From Chondrus crispus (lineage: Eukaryota > Rhodophyta > Florideophyceae > Gigartinales > Gigartinaceae): a DNA stretch of 64,000 bases. This document shows positions 1 through 9,603 of this stretch, piece after piece. Position 1 is the stretch's first letter; the number at the start of each line of letters is the position of its first letter. The stretch is from NCBI RefSeq assembly GCF_000350225.1, contig NW_005179229.1, positions 1 to 64,000 on the forward strand, written 5' to 3'. A program made the translations under genes and the position numbers. Below the pieces are notes generated by a model. The model ran no database searches. It worked only from the letters and a program-made list of their open reading frames with translations, and was not told where the DNA came from.

Positions 1-314
1 GTCCGGTTCTTCACCAAGGATTACCTGGACCCCCGCCGTGTCGGTTCTGTCTGGACCTGACCCACCGACAGGAGCAATGTCCTGTGGTGGCGGACAGCGC
101 ACTGCAGTCGAAGCTTTTGCAGGCCCGAGAGGCCAATTATCAAAAGCTTCGGATCCGTCAAAGTCTCCGCCCAGGTTCGCCGTTCGAGCGTCAACCGCCG
201 ACCGCGTGGCGAAATTCGCGTGCGCAGGCTCCCACGGGCATCAACGTGGTCGAGCCGCGCGAGACCGTCCAATCGGAAGAACCGGCGCTACCGCTGACGG
301 ACGAGGGGCCCGAG
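1..314 (+). pseudogene. Gag C-terminal fragment with CCHC zinc knuckle (Gyp0)
   Basis: The frame beginning at base 3 is open from the window edge to the Gyp1 LTR. It encodes a nucleocapsid-type zinc knuckle with spacing C-x2-C-x4-H-x4-C (starting CRFC, near bases 39-80), followed by a basic, proline-rich tail. Such knuckles bind genomic RNA during packaging. The Gyp2 gag has the same knuckle spacing (CWLC...H...C, near base 60422) followed by a similar basic stretch, so this is probably the Gag C-terminus of a related but diverged Ty3/gypsy element. The 5' part lies outside the window. It is cut by the LTR at 315, and the last bases (gacgaggggcccgag) are purine-rich like a polypurine tract. 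Either Gyp1 inserted into this gag or the LTR belongs to both units; I cannot decide. Confidence 0.6.
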
Positions 315-1018
315 TGTAGTATAACCCCCCCCCCTGGGGGCTTTTTAGTTAGATTGAATCAACAACAGGATCCCCTACTGTAGAGCTCGACGCTCTACAG
401 TACAACCGCGCGTGTCCACGTGTACACCACGGGGACAAGGGACACGCGCATACACGTGCACACGTGTGCCACACGCGAACGAAGCGCGCACGCACCACGG
501 GTAATACGTGTACTGTCAGCCTCGACATAGCTGACAGTATTACAGTGCAGGCCGACCTGCACTACAGTAGCCCACTACAGTACCTCGCTACTGTAGTGTT
601 ATGATAGATTGTTTTGTATATTAAATATGGGGCGGACCGGCGGCGGTGGAGGAGGACAAGCACGGACTTGTCACCCACCGACCGTCAAGGTCCGACTTCC
701 CGCTTATTCTAAGGTAACGTTCGCTAATTACCTTAGAAGCAGCACCGAGCGCGGGTTGAGGACGCGCGCGGTACGCCCACGAGCCGGCTCCGCATCCGCC
801 CGTCGGTACTGTATCGTTACCCAGTACCGCGCCGGGGCGTCGAGGCGTCGAACCGCTCGCGCGTACCGGCGTCCTCCCCGTTCCCGCTCTACCACGCTAC
901 CCGGGCCCGCTGCCCGGTGCCGTAGGCTGGTGTCCCGCTTCACCCCCGTCTTCCCGATCGACAAGGGTCTCGGTCGAACTGTGCATACACCCCTATCGCT
1001 GGGGGTGTTTATGCTACA
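315..1018 (+). repeat. Gyp1 5' LTR (704 bp)
   Basis: The boundaries come from terminal inverted repeats: it begins TGTAGTATAACC and ends TTTATGCTACA, matching the Gyp2 LTR ends (TGTGGTATAA and TTATACTACA). A primer-binding site follows at once. The LTR contains a C9 run near 326, CACGTG-type palindromes around 418-480, and the stretch attaaatatg near 620 that is conserved in Gyp2 and may be part of the promoter. Confidence 0.85.
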
Positions 1019-1019
1019 G

Positions 1020-1038
1020 TGGTCTCCTGACCTAGAAG
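1020..1038 (+). promoter_or_regulatory. Gyp1 tRNA primer-binding site
   Basis: TGGTCTCCTGACCTAGAAG starts one base after the LTR, as expected for pairing to the CCA 3' end of a tRNA. The Gyp2 equivalent is TGGTGTCCCGACCTAGAAG. I cannot name the tRNA from sequence alone. Confidence 0.6.
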
Positions 1039-1098
1039 ACCCTGGAGTCCGATCTCCGAGAAGACTTCCGCTTCCCTCCGCGAACCGATCGCGTTGAG

Positions 1099-3051
1099 AT
1101 GAGCCAAGAGTTTGAGCCCTCGATCCGCTCCGAAGTGGCGGATCTGAGTCCGGCCGCTGTGCAGTCCCCATCCGCCCCGTCGGGCGACGGCGACGCAGGT
1201 CCTCGTGACCGCGAACCGTCGCTCGGACCCTCCGAGGAAAGAGCGGCGGCGATGTTCGAACGCATAGCCGAATACATCGAGGAAGTCCGTACCTCCCTTC
1301 GGATCGATGTATCGGACCATGTATACACTCGATGTATGGCCGAACTCCGCTCCCTGCGTGAAGAGAAGTTCGATAGAGTGACGCAGTCCTTAGAGAATCT
1401 CCGAGCACTGATCGACGAGTTACACTCGCGGATAGTGCTCGTCGAAGACTCCCGTTTCGCCTCGCCCGGACCGTCCGGGCAAGGTCGCCCTGAGAGGCCG
1501 ACCTCGGTGAGACGACCCGAGGACCAAACCTCTCCGTCCGCAGAGCAATTGGGTGCGTTCGCGCACCTCTCCGCTGAGCCCAACGCCACTCGTCGGCGTG
1601 CTCGTGACATGGAACGTACCATGGCCGAAGGGCTACCCGGTGCCCCCTCGAGATGGCCCGGCGGTACCGTGCCTCCGAGCGCCGCCGCCCCCGAAGGTTG
1701 GCGTCCGACTGGTGCCGCTACCAGTCGGACTGCAGAATGAAGTCGTCGTCCGATAGACGCGAACTTTGCGTCTGAGACCCGAGCCTTGCCGCCTATCGCC
1801 GGAAGTAGGCGGCAAGTGGACCGCGTATCGTACGCGGACGAACAGGACCGTGGAGGAGCCGCCTGCGGATCCGGAGAACCGATGTTCTCCGTCGATCCCC
1901 GATGGGGTGGCTACCCGCCGGCGAGTTACGCCGAGCATCCAGGTCTGGTAGTCGTCCGTACGCTACCGGTTACCTCCTTCGGCACGCTGGGTCCCGCTGA
2001 ACCCGGGCTCGAGCCGGGACATACGATGATCCGAGAGTTCAGCGCCGTTGCTGACTATCGTATGTACCGCTTGGATAACACCTCGAGGCTCGTTACCTCG
2101 GGTGACGCGGGACGGATCGCGAAGTACGTCCAACGCTGTCGTGGGATCCGTCCCACGATGCGCAGCTTCGACGGTACCGACCCGATCCAGCTGCTGCCGT
2201 TTTTGAAGGATATCCGAATCACCTTCAACTCGCAACACCTGACCGAAGGTGTTGCGGTACGAGTCCTCGCTCACTTCCTCGAGCGCGACGCGGAGCGCCT
2301 GTATACGAGTTATACGATGCGTGGCCTCCGCGCCGGCCAGCTCCATGATGACGTGAGCTGGCCGGGGCTCGTGAATCAATTCTTAAAACGCTACCTCACG
2401 GACGACGTGTTAGGTGAAGCGTACGACGCTGTCGCTACGGCGCGACAGCAATCGCATGAGACGGAAAGCACGTTTGCTGACCGACTCGAGACTGCCGCGT
2501 TCCGATGCACGGCAGTCTTCTCCGAACAGTCCCTCGCGCACTACTTCGTGCGGGGACTTGCACCGGCAACCCGTGCCGCAGTATTCGAAAATGTGCAAAG
2601 GCTGCCAGGCAGTCAGAAGACCGATCTTCCGACCATCCGCCGTATCGCCACGGCGGAAGGTACAACGTACCGCGCTCGGCGCGGTTTATCTCTGCCGGAT
2701 TCGAAACCGGCAAGGAGAGCTGGCAGGACTACGAAGTCCGCCGCGACAAGTTCGCCCGCCTCGACCCTCCATATCGGGGAGGATGAGTGGCAGGCCGACC
2801 CTGTCCTCATTAGGCAAGGAGCAGGGCCCGTGGGGGCACGAACCCCCTCACCGATGTCGACCGGAACGACATCGAGTTACGCGACCGCGTTCGCGGCCAC
2901 TCCAAGAGTGACAAGGGGTACGGACCCCCGGGTCGCAGAGCTCGACATCTCGAACCGAGATGCAGGAGGCCGAGCGCCTCGCGTGCCCCTCCTCACCGAT
3001 GAGGAGGCGCGGCACGCGGCGACCTTCGCCTCAACGGACGGCAGCGCGTAC
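1099..3051 (+). pseudogene. Gyp1 gag, one in-frame stop, 3' truncated
   Basis: Starts at ATG 1099 in the same context (GAGATGAG) as Gyp2 gag. It encodes structural Gag: an N-terminal predicted helical segment (near IAEYIEEVRTSLRIDVSD), a proline-rich linker, then a capsid-like domain from about 2140 to 2600. An in-frame TGA at 1738-1740 interrupts it. The frame then continues unchanged to 3051, so this is a nonsense mutation rather than a frameshift. The zinc knuckle seen in Gyp2 is missing because the element is cut just upstream of it. It cannot make a full Gag. Confidence 0.85.
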
Positions 3052-3052
3052 G

Positions 3053-3579
3053 TAATCAAGTGACTCTCCTACTTCCACTCTCGGTTGATAATCAAATGAC
3101 TCTCCTTCTTGCACTCTCGGTTGATAATCAAGTGACTCTCCTATTTCCACTCTCGGTTGATAATCAAATGACTTTCCTACTTGTACTCTCTTGCTAATAA
3201 TTTGGGACCGTTTGAGAGTCAATAATATCTGAATGTACTGTACTGTAGATTACAGATTTTACAATACGATTAATAACCACTGTGGCACATACGTCATACG
3301 TGTCATACACGTGTAGGACAAATGTCATACGTGTCACACACATGTCAAATCGAGAAAAATGAAACATGTTCAGAATGTACTGTAGAGTGCCACGAGGTAC
3401 ATAACTTACACGTGTCAACACCAAAATTGAAACATGCTCGGAAATGATAGGAAAGTGCAACCGTGTACGAATATGACACGTGTCCACGTTGAAGACCAAA
3501 CATCCCCAGGTTTCGTCGACGTACACGTGTAATATCTGTCCAGGCTTGTAGCTTAGCATGTGGTCGAAGATTTCCGACA
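3053..3579 (-). repeat. CopA-1 3' LTR, 3' part lost
   Basis: On the minus strand it begins TGTCGGAAATC right after the polypurine tract (3580-3592, GATCGAGGGGCAG read on the minus strand). It runs through CACGTG palindromes into the 36-bp tandem repeats, where it is cut. The promoter and U5 end are missing. Confidence 0.85.
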
Positions 3580-3590
3580 CTGCCCCTCGA

Positions 3591-6500
3591 TCACATGCTT
3601 TTACTGGACACTGCAAGCCCCAGAAGTTCTACAAACTTCTGGAATAGAATTCGCCCAAGTGCTTTGGTTAAGATATCCGCAGGCATCGAAGTGGTCGGAC
3701 AATGCGACAAATACACAATGTTTCTCTTAATAGCATCTCGTACGTAGTGGTATTTTACATCAACATGTTTGTTGCGACGGTTGATCGATTCATTCTGTGC
3801 AAACGAAATCGTCCCTGCATTGTCACACCCCATCATGATCGTGGGATCAGAATCAAGTCCAAGGACATCAGCAACAACTTGACGCAACCAGGTCGCCTCC
3901 TTACACGCTTCACATAGTGCAATGTACTCAGCTTCACACGTCGAAGTCGCAACCACAGTCTGTTTCCGGGAACTCCAACTGATAGCTCCACCACAGAACT
4001 TGAAAACATATCCGCTGGTCGACTTGCGAGAGTCTGAACAACCGGCCCAGTCAGCATCACTGAAACCAAGCAACTCCGGCGATTTAGATTTATTGTCAAA
4101 CACGATTCCTAAGTTTCGAGTCCCTTGCCTGTATCGCATTACTCGTTTTACACCTGCCCAGTGTGACTCACATGGGTTGGCAGAATGTTGGGAAAGCTTT
4201 CCAATGGCGTATGCCAAGTCTGGACGAGTGCCAACCATCAAGTACATAAGGCAACCGACTGCCTCACGATACGGTGCCTTTGTTTCGGAGTCGTTTTCGA
4301 TAGAATTCGTGGTTCTGCGACCTTGTTCCATTGGCGTCAGAGAAGGGTTACAAGCCGACATTTTAAAACGGTCAAGCACATTTGATGCATACTTAGTTTG
4401 AGTGAGACTCAATGTCTTGGCAGTGAGATCTCTTTGAATCTCAAGACCAATGCAGACTTTTGCTTCACCGAGGTCTTTCATCTCAAACCGTTTGTTAAGC
4501 TCCCCCTTCATCCATTTGATGGCATGGATATCACTACCAGCGAGCAACAAGTCATCGACATAAAGTGCAATTAGCATGATAGTGTTACCAATGCGTTTAA
4601 TGTAGAGGCACGGATCACTACGTGAAGTCTCAAATCCCAATTCACCGAGTAAGAAATCATCCACTTTGGTATGCCATTGACGAGGTGCTTGTTTAGGACC
4701 GTAAAGTGCTTTCAAAAGTTTACACACGTGATCACTTTTGCTTTTGTCAACGCAGCCTTCGGGTTGCTCCATGTAGATGTCTTCATCCAAGTCGCCGTTC
4801 AAAAACGCAGTCACGACATCCATCCGATGAAGTTCAAGGTCGTAATGAGCAACTAAGGCAAGAAGTAGACGAATAGTCGTAAACTTTATGACAGGGGCAT
4901 ATGTCTCAGTATAGTCAAGACCCTGCACTTGCTGGAATCCACGGGCAACAAGTCTGGCTTTTGCACTTTCAACTATATTGCCATTTGCATCAGGCAGCTG
5001 CTTGACATTGAAAACCCATCGAGATGTCAAGATGTTTGACGCCTCAGATCGAGGAACAAGTTTCCAGGTCTGATTCTTAGTCTGCGACGCAAGTTCTTTG
5101 TCAATGCCAGTTTGCCAGAATGCAGCTCTAGGACCGTGGGTTGCTTGTTTGAAAGTCTTGGGACCTTCAATAGCGACATGCGCATGTGAAAGAGGAGCAG
5201 CTGCAAAGTTGCTCCTCCACCATGATCCGGGAGGTCTACTGATTCGAGACGATCTTCGTACAGCTGGAGTCGGAGTTGGAGGGGTGACATTCGGAGTTTC
5301 GACGGGAGGTGATACATCATCTTCATCATTCTCACCTACAGAGTGAGTGTCCTCGTTTTCAATAACCTCCCCTGAAATTTCATCCTCTTCCGACCCAACC
5401 TCATTAGTATTTGGGGTATCGGCTTCATTCTCATTGTCGCCACCGAGCAATACAACGCCAACGCCAGAGCTGATTCAATCTTTTTCATGTGCAGGAATGT
5501 CATGCATCCCACATGTCGATTCATCAAACTTGGCATCTCGTGAAACAACAACTTTACTCAACTCTCCGTCCCAAAGTTTGTATGCTTTACTGCATTGCGA
5601 ATAACCGAGAAACATCGCTTCACGCGCTCGCAAGTGAAGCTTACGGAGCTCTAATTTCGGTAATGTATACCAACACTTTGACCCAAATACTCTCAAATGG
5701 CCAACATTTGGAGTTGACTTCATCCAAATGTGATGGGGAGCCGTGTTAACTGGCAAAGCCCGTGAAGTAACTCGATTGCGTACATATACTGCAGTGGCAA
5801 GAGCCTCTGCCCAGAATCGTTTACTGACCTGTTTATGAGAAAGCATGGAACGGACAAGATCAATCAAGGTTCGATTTAAACGTTCAGCAACACCGTTTTG
5901 TTCAGGTGTGTAGGCAGTGGTGAGCTGGTGCTGGGTACCGTTTGAATCCAAATATGACTTGAATTCTGTCGACAAGTACTCTCCCCCTCGATCAGTGCGA
6001 AGCACCTTCACTTTGCGACCAGTGTGCGTTTGGGCAAACTGTTCATACAGCTTCTATTTTGCAAAGGCCTCAGATTTATTTCGCATCGTGTACACAACTA
6101 CCCAGTTCGAGTGATCATCTACAAATGTAATGAAGTATCTCGAACCACCAATGGACTGTACTTCGAGCGGACCACAAACGTCAGAATGTACCAAGTCAAG
6201 ACAGTTCTGTGCTCGAGACGATGATCGCTGTTTCGGGATTACTGATCGCGTTGCTTTGCCGAACACACACGCAGGACAAACGAGAGAGTGATTGTCAGAC
6301 TTTCGATTCATTGCTCTGATCACATCGCTTTGACGAACATTGATGCCACTTACCACATTATTGTGAATCATTGATGCGATTCCTTGTACGTTAACATGGG
6401 CCATTCGTTCATGTAGCGTCTGCAAGGTAACTACGTGAGCAGAGAAAGTTTCATTCATGACATCAAGTATGAATAAATCCCCAACTTGACTAGCTGTGGC

Positions 6501-7688
6501 AACTAGAGTTGGTCCTGCAGTAACGATGCATTTGTCATTTTCAAATGACACTTGCAAGCCCTTTGAAACGATTTGGCTAACAGACAGAAGCGAGTATCCG
6601 AAATCAGGGACATGCAAAACGTTGGACAATTTGCAAGGATGTGGACTACCATTGACGTTCAACATGAATTCTACCTCACCACGACCAGCGACATTGGCTC
6701 TAGCCTTAGTGCCCATCTCGACTGATCCAGATTGCATCTGTTCATAAGTAACGAACATAGAGCGATCAAATGTAATGTGGGCACTGCAACCGGAATCCAC
6801 AAGCCATGACCCTGCGTTTACTGCCTTCCTTTCGGGAGAAGAAGTCGAAAGCAGGCATGTAAAGTCGCTTTCAGCAAAGGCAGCAGTAGAAGTTTCATCT
6901 CGAGATACGAATGCACTTGGCTTCATGCCGGGGTTGCGGGACCGGAACCCGTCTGGCGGTGCTGGTCGGCGCCCATTCACATCCTTGCCCCAGCAACGCG
7001 CTGCAGTATGCCCATGTCTATTGCAATTCGTACATTTCATATCGCGTCGAATAGGCATACGATTGACAAGTGCAGGTGCATGTGGTGATGAAGCAGAAGC
7101 GGTCTTCATGCTTTCTCGTTGCTCTTCTTGCAGCAGACGACTCTTCACAAACTCGAGTCCAAACACTTTATCTTCATTGCCAAGTGCGTCAAGAGCAACA
7201 ATCAAGTTATCGAATTGTGGAGGCAAGCCATTCAACACAGCCATTGCAATTTCTTTATCGTCAATCTCAACACTCATTGACTGCAATCTGGCAGCAAGTT
7301 GCTTCACACGATTGATGAACACGAGCACTCTCTCGGATGGGAGCATGGATACCGTGTAAAAGTCGCGACGGGCGGCAAGTTTGTTGAGCAAAGTATGACG
7401 CTCAAACACATTCAGAATTGCTTCCCATGTCTCTTTCGCACTGCTACACCCTCGCACATGTTGCAAGTAGTCATCAGAAAGCATGAGTCCGATGACTGCC
7501 TTTGCTTTTGCGTCACCACGGATCCATTTTCTCCGGTCATCTGACGTCGCATTCTCCGGGATATCATCAAACACGTATTGATCGACATCTCGGAGACCAA
7601 GCAGTAGCTGGATTTTCTGCTTCCAGATGTAAAAGTTAGATGCGGTCAGCTTCTCGATTCTGACCGATCCAGAGCTTTGGTCATCCAT
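3591..7688 (-). pseudogene. CopA-1 gag-pol, two in-frame stops
   Basis: Ty1/copia polyprotein in family order: Gag with CCHC knuckle, aspartic protease (WLVDSG), integrase (HHCC plus D,D35E), acidic spacer, reverse transcriptase (YVDD) and RNase H. Start chosen at ATG 7688, giving MDDQ, as in intact copies. A TAG at 6056-6054 replaces a TAC tyrosine codon in the integrase core, and a TGA at 5477-5475 ends the next block. Frame is kept throughout. Both stops recur at the same codons in CopA-2. Extra substitutions relative to intact copies include R for Q in HQMDVV and P for L in YGLKQ of the RT. Not functional. Confidence 0.92.
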
Positions 7689-8884
7689 TTCGCCGAATGG
7701 ATGTACCCTTCGAGTATACAAGGTCTTCTGTTCCGGGATCCCAAGCCGTTAACCGATAGTCAACACCATGGCAAGCCCACCCGTATAGGAAGTTTGTAGC
7801 GATTACTCGGAAACGTTCTTGGTGCTTGTTCCCGGCGGAGTGGAACAAGCGTATTCTTCTTAAAAATGCCTTAGGGCGCTACCCCCGTATGTCGGCCAGT
7901 GCGGGTCTTTCGACTGTGAACTAAATCAAACGTGCCACGAGTAAGCACAACACTTTGCCTGTAGACGAACCAGGACTTTTGGTCACTACCGCGAACGGTC
8001 CCTGCAACCGAAATCGGCTTGTCCAAACTTGATACGGTACTACCCCAATGAGGTTTCCCACAACACAAGAATGAAACTGCCTTCGTCGTACTCGTGTGAT
8101 TTGTTCACAATCACGCCTACGGTCACCCTCTTCCGTGCGAACTTAATCAAGGTACGCGACCTTATACACGTATAGTGAGAGGTTCAGTGTTTAGGCACGT
8201 ATTCTCTTCACCCAGGGGACCGAAGTCGTACCTATAGGGCTAATACCGAGAGCGTTACCCACACCGCCGACGCACCTCCCGAAGGCAGAGTGCGGATCGA
8301 CTAGACCAGTACACTGTGATCCTCCCCGAGGATCAGTAATTCGTCTCTCGACGATTCTTGGTCGGACCCTCGCTCAAGTCAGATTTCCAATGGCACCAGC
8401 CTTTCACCAAGAGCGAGGGTATGTTCCACTGAGGATTTGGCAGTGCGTTGGCCACTAGGGACTTTCTTCCTCCCGACTAGCGGAAGGCTCACCCACAGCT
8501 CACACAACGACTGCCACGACAAAGCAAAAAAACTGAGAACTGACGGACCACTGAGGATTTGGCAGTGCGTTGGCCACTAGGGACTTTCTTCCTCCCGACT
8601 AGCGGAAGGCTCACCCACAGCTCACACAACGACTGCCACGACAAAGCTGCAAGACCACAAAGTTGATTTCCAAAAACTGGGAACTGACGGACCACCAAAC
8701 TGAAAAATCGGCTGAAACGGTGATGAAAACGACGGCGAAAACTGAAAAAACTGAAAAACCAAACTCGAAAGCAGAGACTGAAACTGATACCTTCTTCTTC
8801 TGCTTGACGAGCTGAACAAACTGATACTTGAACGACGGCGAAACTCGAACTTGAACCAAAACGAAGACGACGATCAGCGTTGAA
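7689..8884 (-). other. CopA-1 untranslated leader
   Basis: About 1.2 kb between primer-binding site and gag, read on the minus strand. It contains a duplicated block (8427-8512 and 8551-8638 region) that is also doubled in CopA-3 and CopA-4 but single in CopA-2. It also has the leader hairpins and the pre-gag conserved segment described under CopA-4. No conserved coding frame seen. Confidence 0.75.
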
Positions 8885-8898
8885 CTGGGCCCACAACC
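8885..8898 (-). promoter_or_regulatory. CopA-1 primer-binding site, mutated
   Basis: Minus strand reads GGTTGTGGGCCCAG, one base off the family consensus GGTTATGGGCCCAG. The same change occurs in CopA-2 (10350-10363). Confidence 0.8.
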
Positions 8899-8960
8899 TA
8901 TAGAAAGGTCAGCGGGGCAGAGGGAAGAAGGATGGTTGAAGGTTGCTGGTGGTTGACGGG
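8899..8960 (-). repeat. CopA-1 5' LTR remnant (last 62 bp)
   Basis: Matches the U5 end of other CopA LTRs, ending in TTTCTATA next to the primer-binding site on the minus strand. It breaks off at 8960 and is joined to TRIM LTR sequence. Confidence 0.85.
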
Positions 8961-9163
8961 TTTTTGAGGCAAATTTTTCAGACCTCGATTTTAACATCAG
9001 GTTATGGGCCCAGATTTATGCTACCATTCGTGAGTTCGATTCTCACCGGGTGCACTTGGGCGGCGCAATGTTTGTTTGTTTGTGTCACACTTGGGAACGT
9101 ACCTGCCTGTGTGTTGTGCAGTGACCCGCGCCGTGTGTTTGGCGTCCCTTGGTCGAGGGGGAG

Positions 9164-9271
9164 TGTTGAAATAGTGAGCGCGCCCAAGGGGACACCAAGA
9201 AGCCAGCGCCTGTGGCCTAGTGGTTAACGAATTTTTTGCGGCAAATTTTTCAGACCTCGATTTTAACATCA
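9164..9271 (+). repeat. TRIM LTR, complete copy 1 (108 bp)
   Basis: Begins TGTTGAAATAGTGAGC after the polypurine tract (9151-9163) and ends TTTTAACATCA. Contains the tRNA-like 5' half (9206-9229) followed by a T6 run at 9232-9237. Confidence 0.8.
9206..9229 (+). other. tRNA-like 5' half in TRIM LTR (acceptor strand and A box)
   Basis: GCGCCTG (9206-9212) is followed by TGGCCTAGTGG, a good match to the pol III A box, and a D-loop-like GGTTAA. GCGCCTG can pair with CGGGTGC of the 3' half (9375-9381) over seven positions, two of them G-U. A second copy lies in the LTR at 9496-9603. It is not a working tRNA gene: the anticodon arm is absent. Confidence 0.6.
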
Positions 9272-9327
9272 CCTAGTGGTTAACGAATTTTTTGCGGCAA
9301 ATTTTTCAGACCTCGATTTTAACATCA
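9272..9327 (+). repeat. 56-bp direct duplication of the TRIM LTR 3' half
   Basis: Repeats bases 9216-9271 immediately downstream, starting CCTAGTGGTTAACG. It restores an LTR end before the second primer-binding site (9328-9341). Confidence 0.85.
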
Positions 9328-9357
9328 GGTTATGGGCCCAGATTTACGCTACCATTC

Positions 9358-9381
9358 GTGAGTTCGATTCTCACCGGGTGC
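9358..9381 (+). other. tRNA-like 3' half in TRIM internal region (T arm and B box)
   Basis: GTGAG-TTCGATT-CTCAC makes a perfect 5-bp T stem with a 7-base T loop, and AGTTCGATTCT fits the B box at most positions. CGGGTGC follows as the 3' acceptor strand. The first unit has the same structure at 9030-9053. Confidence 0.65.
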
Positions 9382-9495
9382 ACTTGGGCGGCGCAATGTT
9401 TGTTTGTTTGTTTGTGTCACACTTGGGAACGTACCTGCCTGTGTGTTGTGCAGTGACCCGCACCGTGTGTTTGGCGTCCCTTGGTCGAGGGGGAG

Positions 9496-9603
9496 TGTTG
9501 AAATAGTGAGCGCGCCCAAGGGGACACCAAGAAGCCAGCGCCTGTGGCCTAGTGGTTAACGAATTTTTTGCGGCAAATTTTTCAGACCTCGATTTTAACA
9601 TCA
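9496..9603 (+). repeat. TRIM LTR, complete copy 2 (108 bp)
   Basis: Same sequence as 9164-9271. It ends exactly where the CopA-2 5' LTR begins (9604). Confidence 0.8.

Larger units (their letters stand above)
315..3051 (+). mobile_element. Gyp1: 5' part of a Ty3/gypsy LTR retrotransposon, truncated
   Basis: The element has a 5' LTR, a primer-binding site and most of gag, closely parallel to Gyp2 at 51011. Its sequence follows Gyp2 up to base 3051, inside gag and just before the zinc knuckle, and then changes abruptly to CopA LTR sequence from 3053. No pol and no 3' LTR remain. The right junction is not a clean insertion because CopA-1 is itself truncated there and no target duplication is visible. 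Confidence 0.85.
3053..8960 (-). mobile_element. CopA-1: Ty1/copia element, truncated at both LTRs
   Basis: A minus-strand CopA copy: leader, gag-pol gene with two stops, polypurine tract and 3' LTR. The 3' LTR stops inside its 36-bp repeats at the Gyp1 junction. Of the 5' LTR only the last 62 bp survive, fused to a TRIM fragment at 8961. It is the left arm of an inverted repeat with CopA-2, sharing both nonsense mutations, the mutated primer-binding site and the altered polypurine tract. Confidence 0.9.
8961..9603 (+). mobile_element. Tandem TRIM array (miniature non-autonomous LTR elements)
   Basis: Repeating units of a 108-bp terminal repeat plus a 164-168-bp internal region. Order: partial LTR (8961-8999), internal (9000-9163), LTR (9164-9271), extra 56-bp LTR piece (9272-9327), internal (9328-9495), LTR (9496-9603). 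Each internal region begins with GGTTATGGGCCCAG, the primer-binding site of the neighbouring copia families, and ends with GTCGAGGGGGAG, their polypurine tract. The LTR starts TGTTG and ends CA. There is no coding capacity. The element therefore looks like a TRIM copied by copia enzymes. The LTR carries a tRNA-like 5' half and the internal region a tRNA-like 3' half. Confidence 0.8.

Noticed and set aside
1009-1622. Antisense ORFs opposite Gyp1 gag and similar long antisense frames opposite pol and Gyp2 gag (for example 60104-60997, 61147-61926)
   Set aside because: They are shadows of GC-rich or conserved coding frames on the other strand and show no domains.
9206-9381. Functional intron-containing tRNA gene in the TRIM array
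   Set aside because: No anticodon arm can be built, the gap between the halves is too long, and a T6 run lies between A and B boxes.
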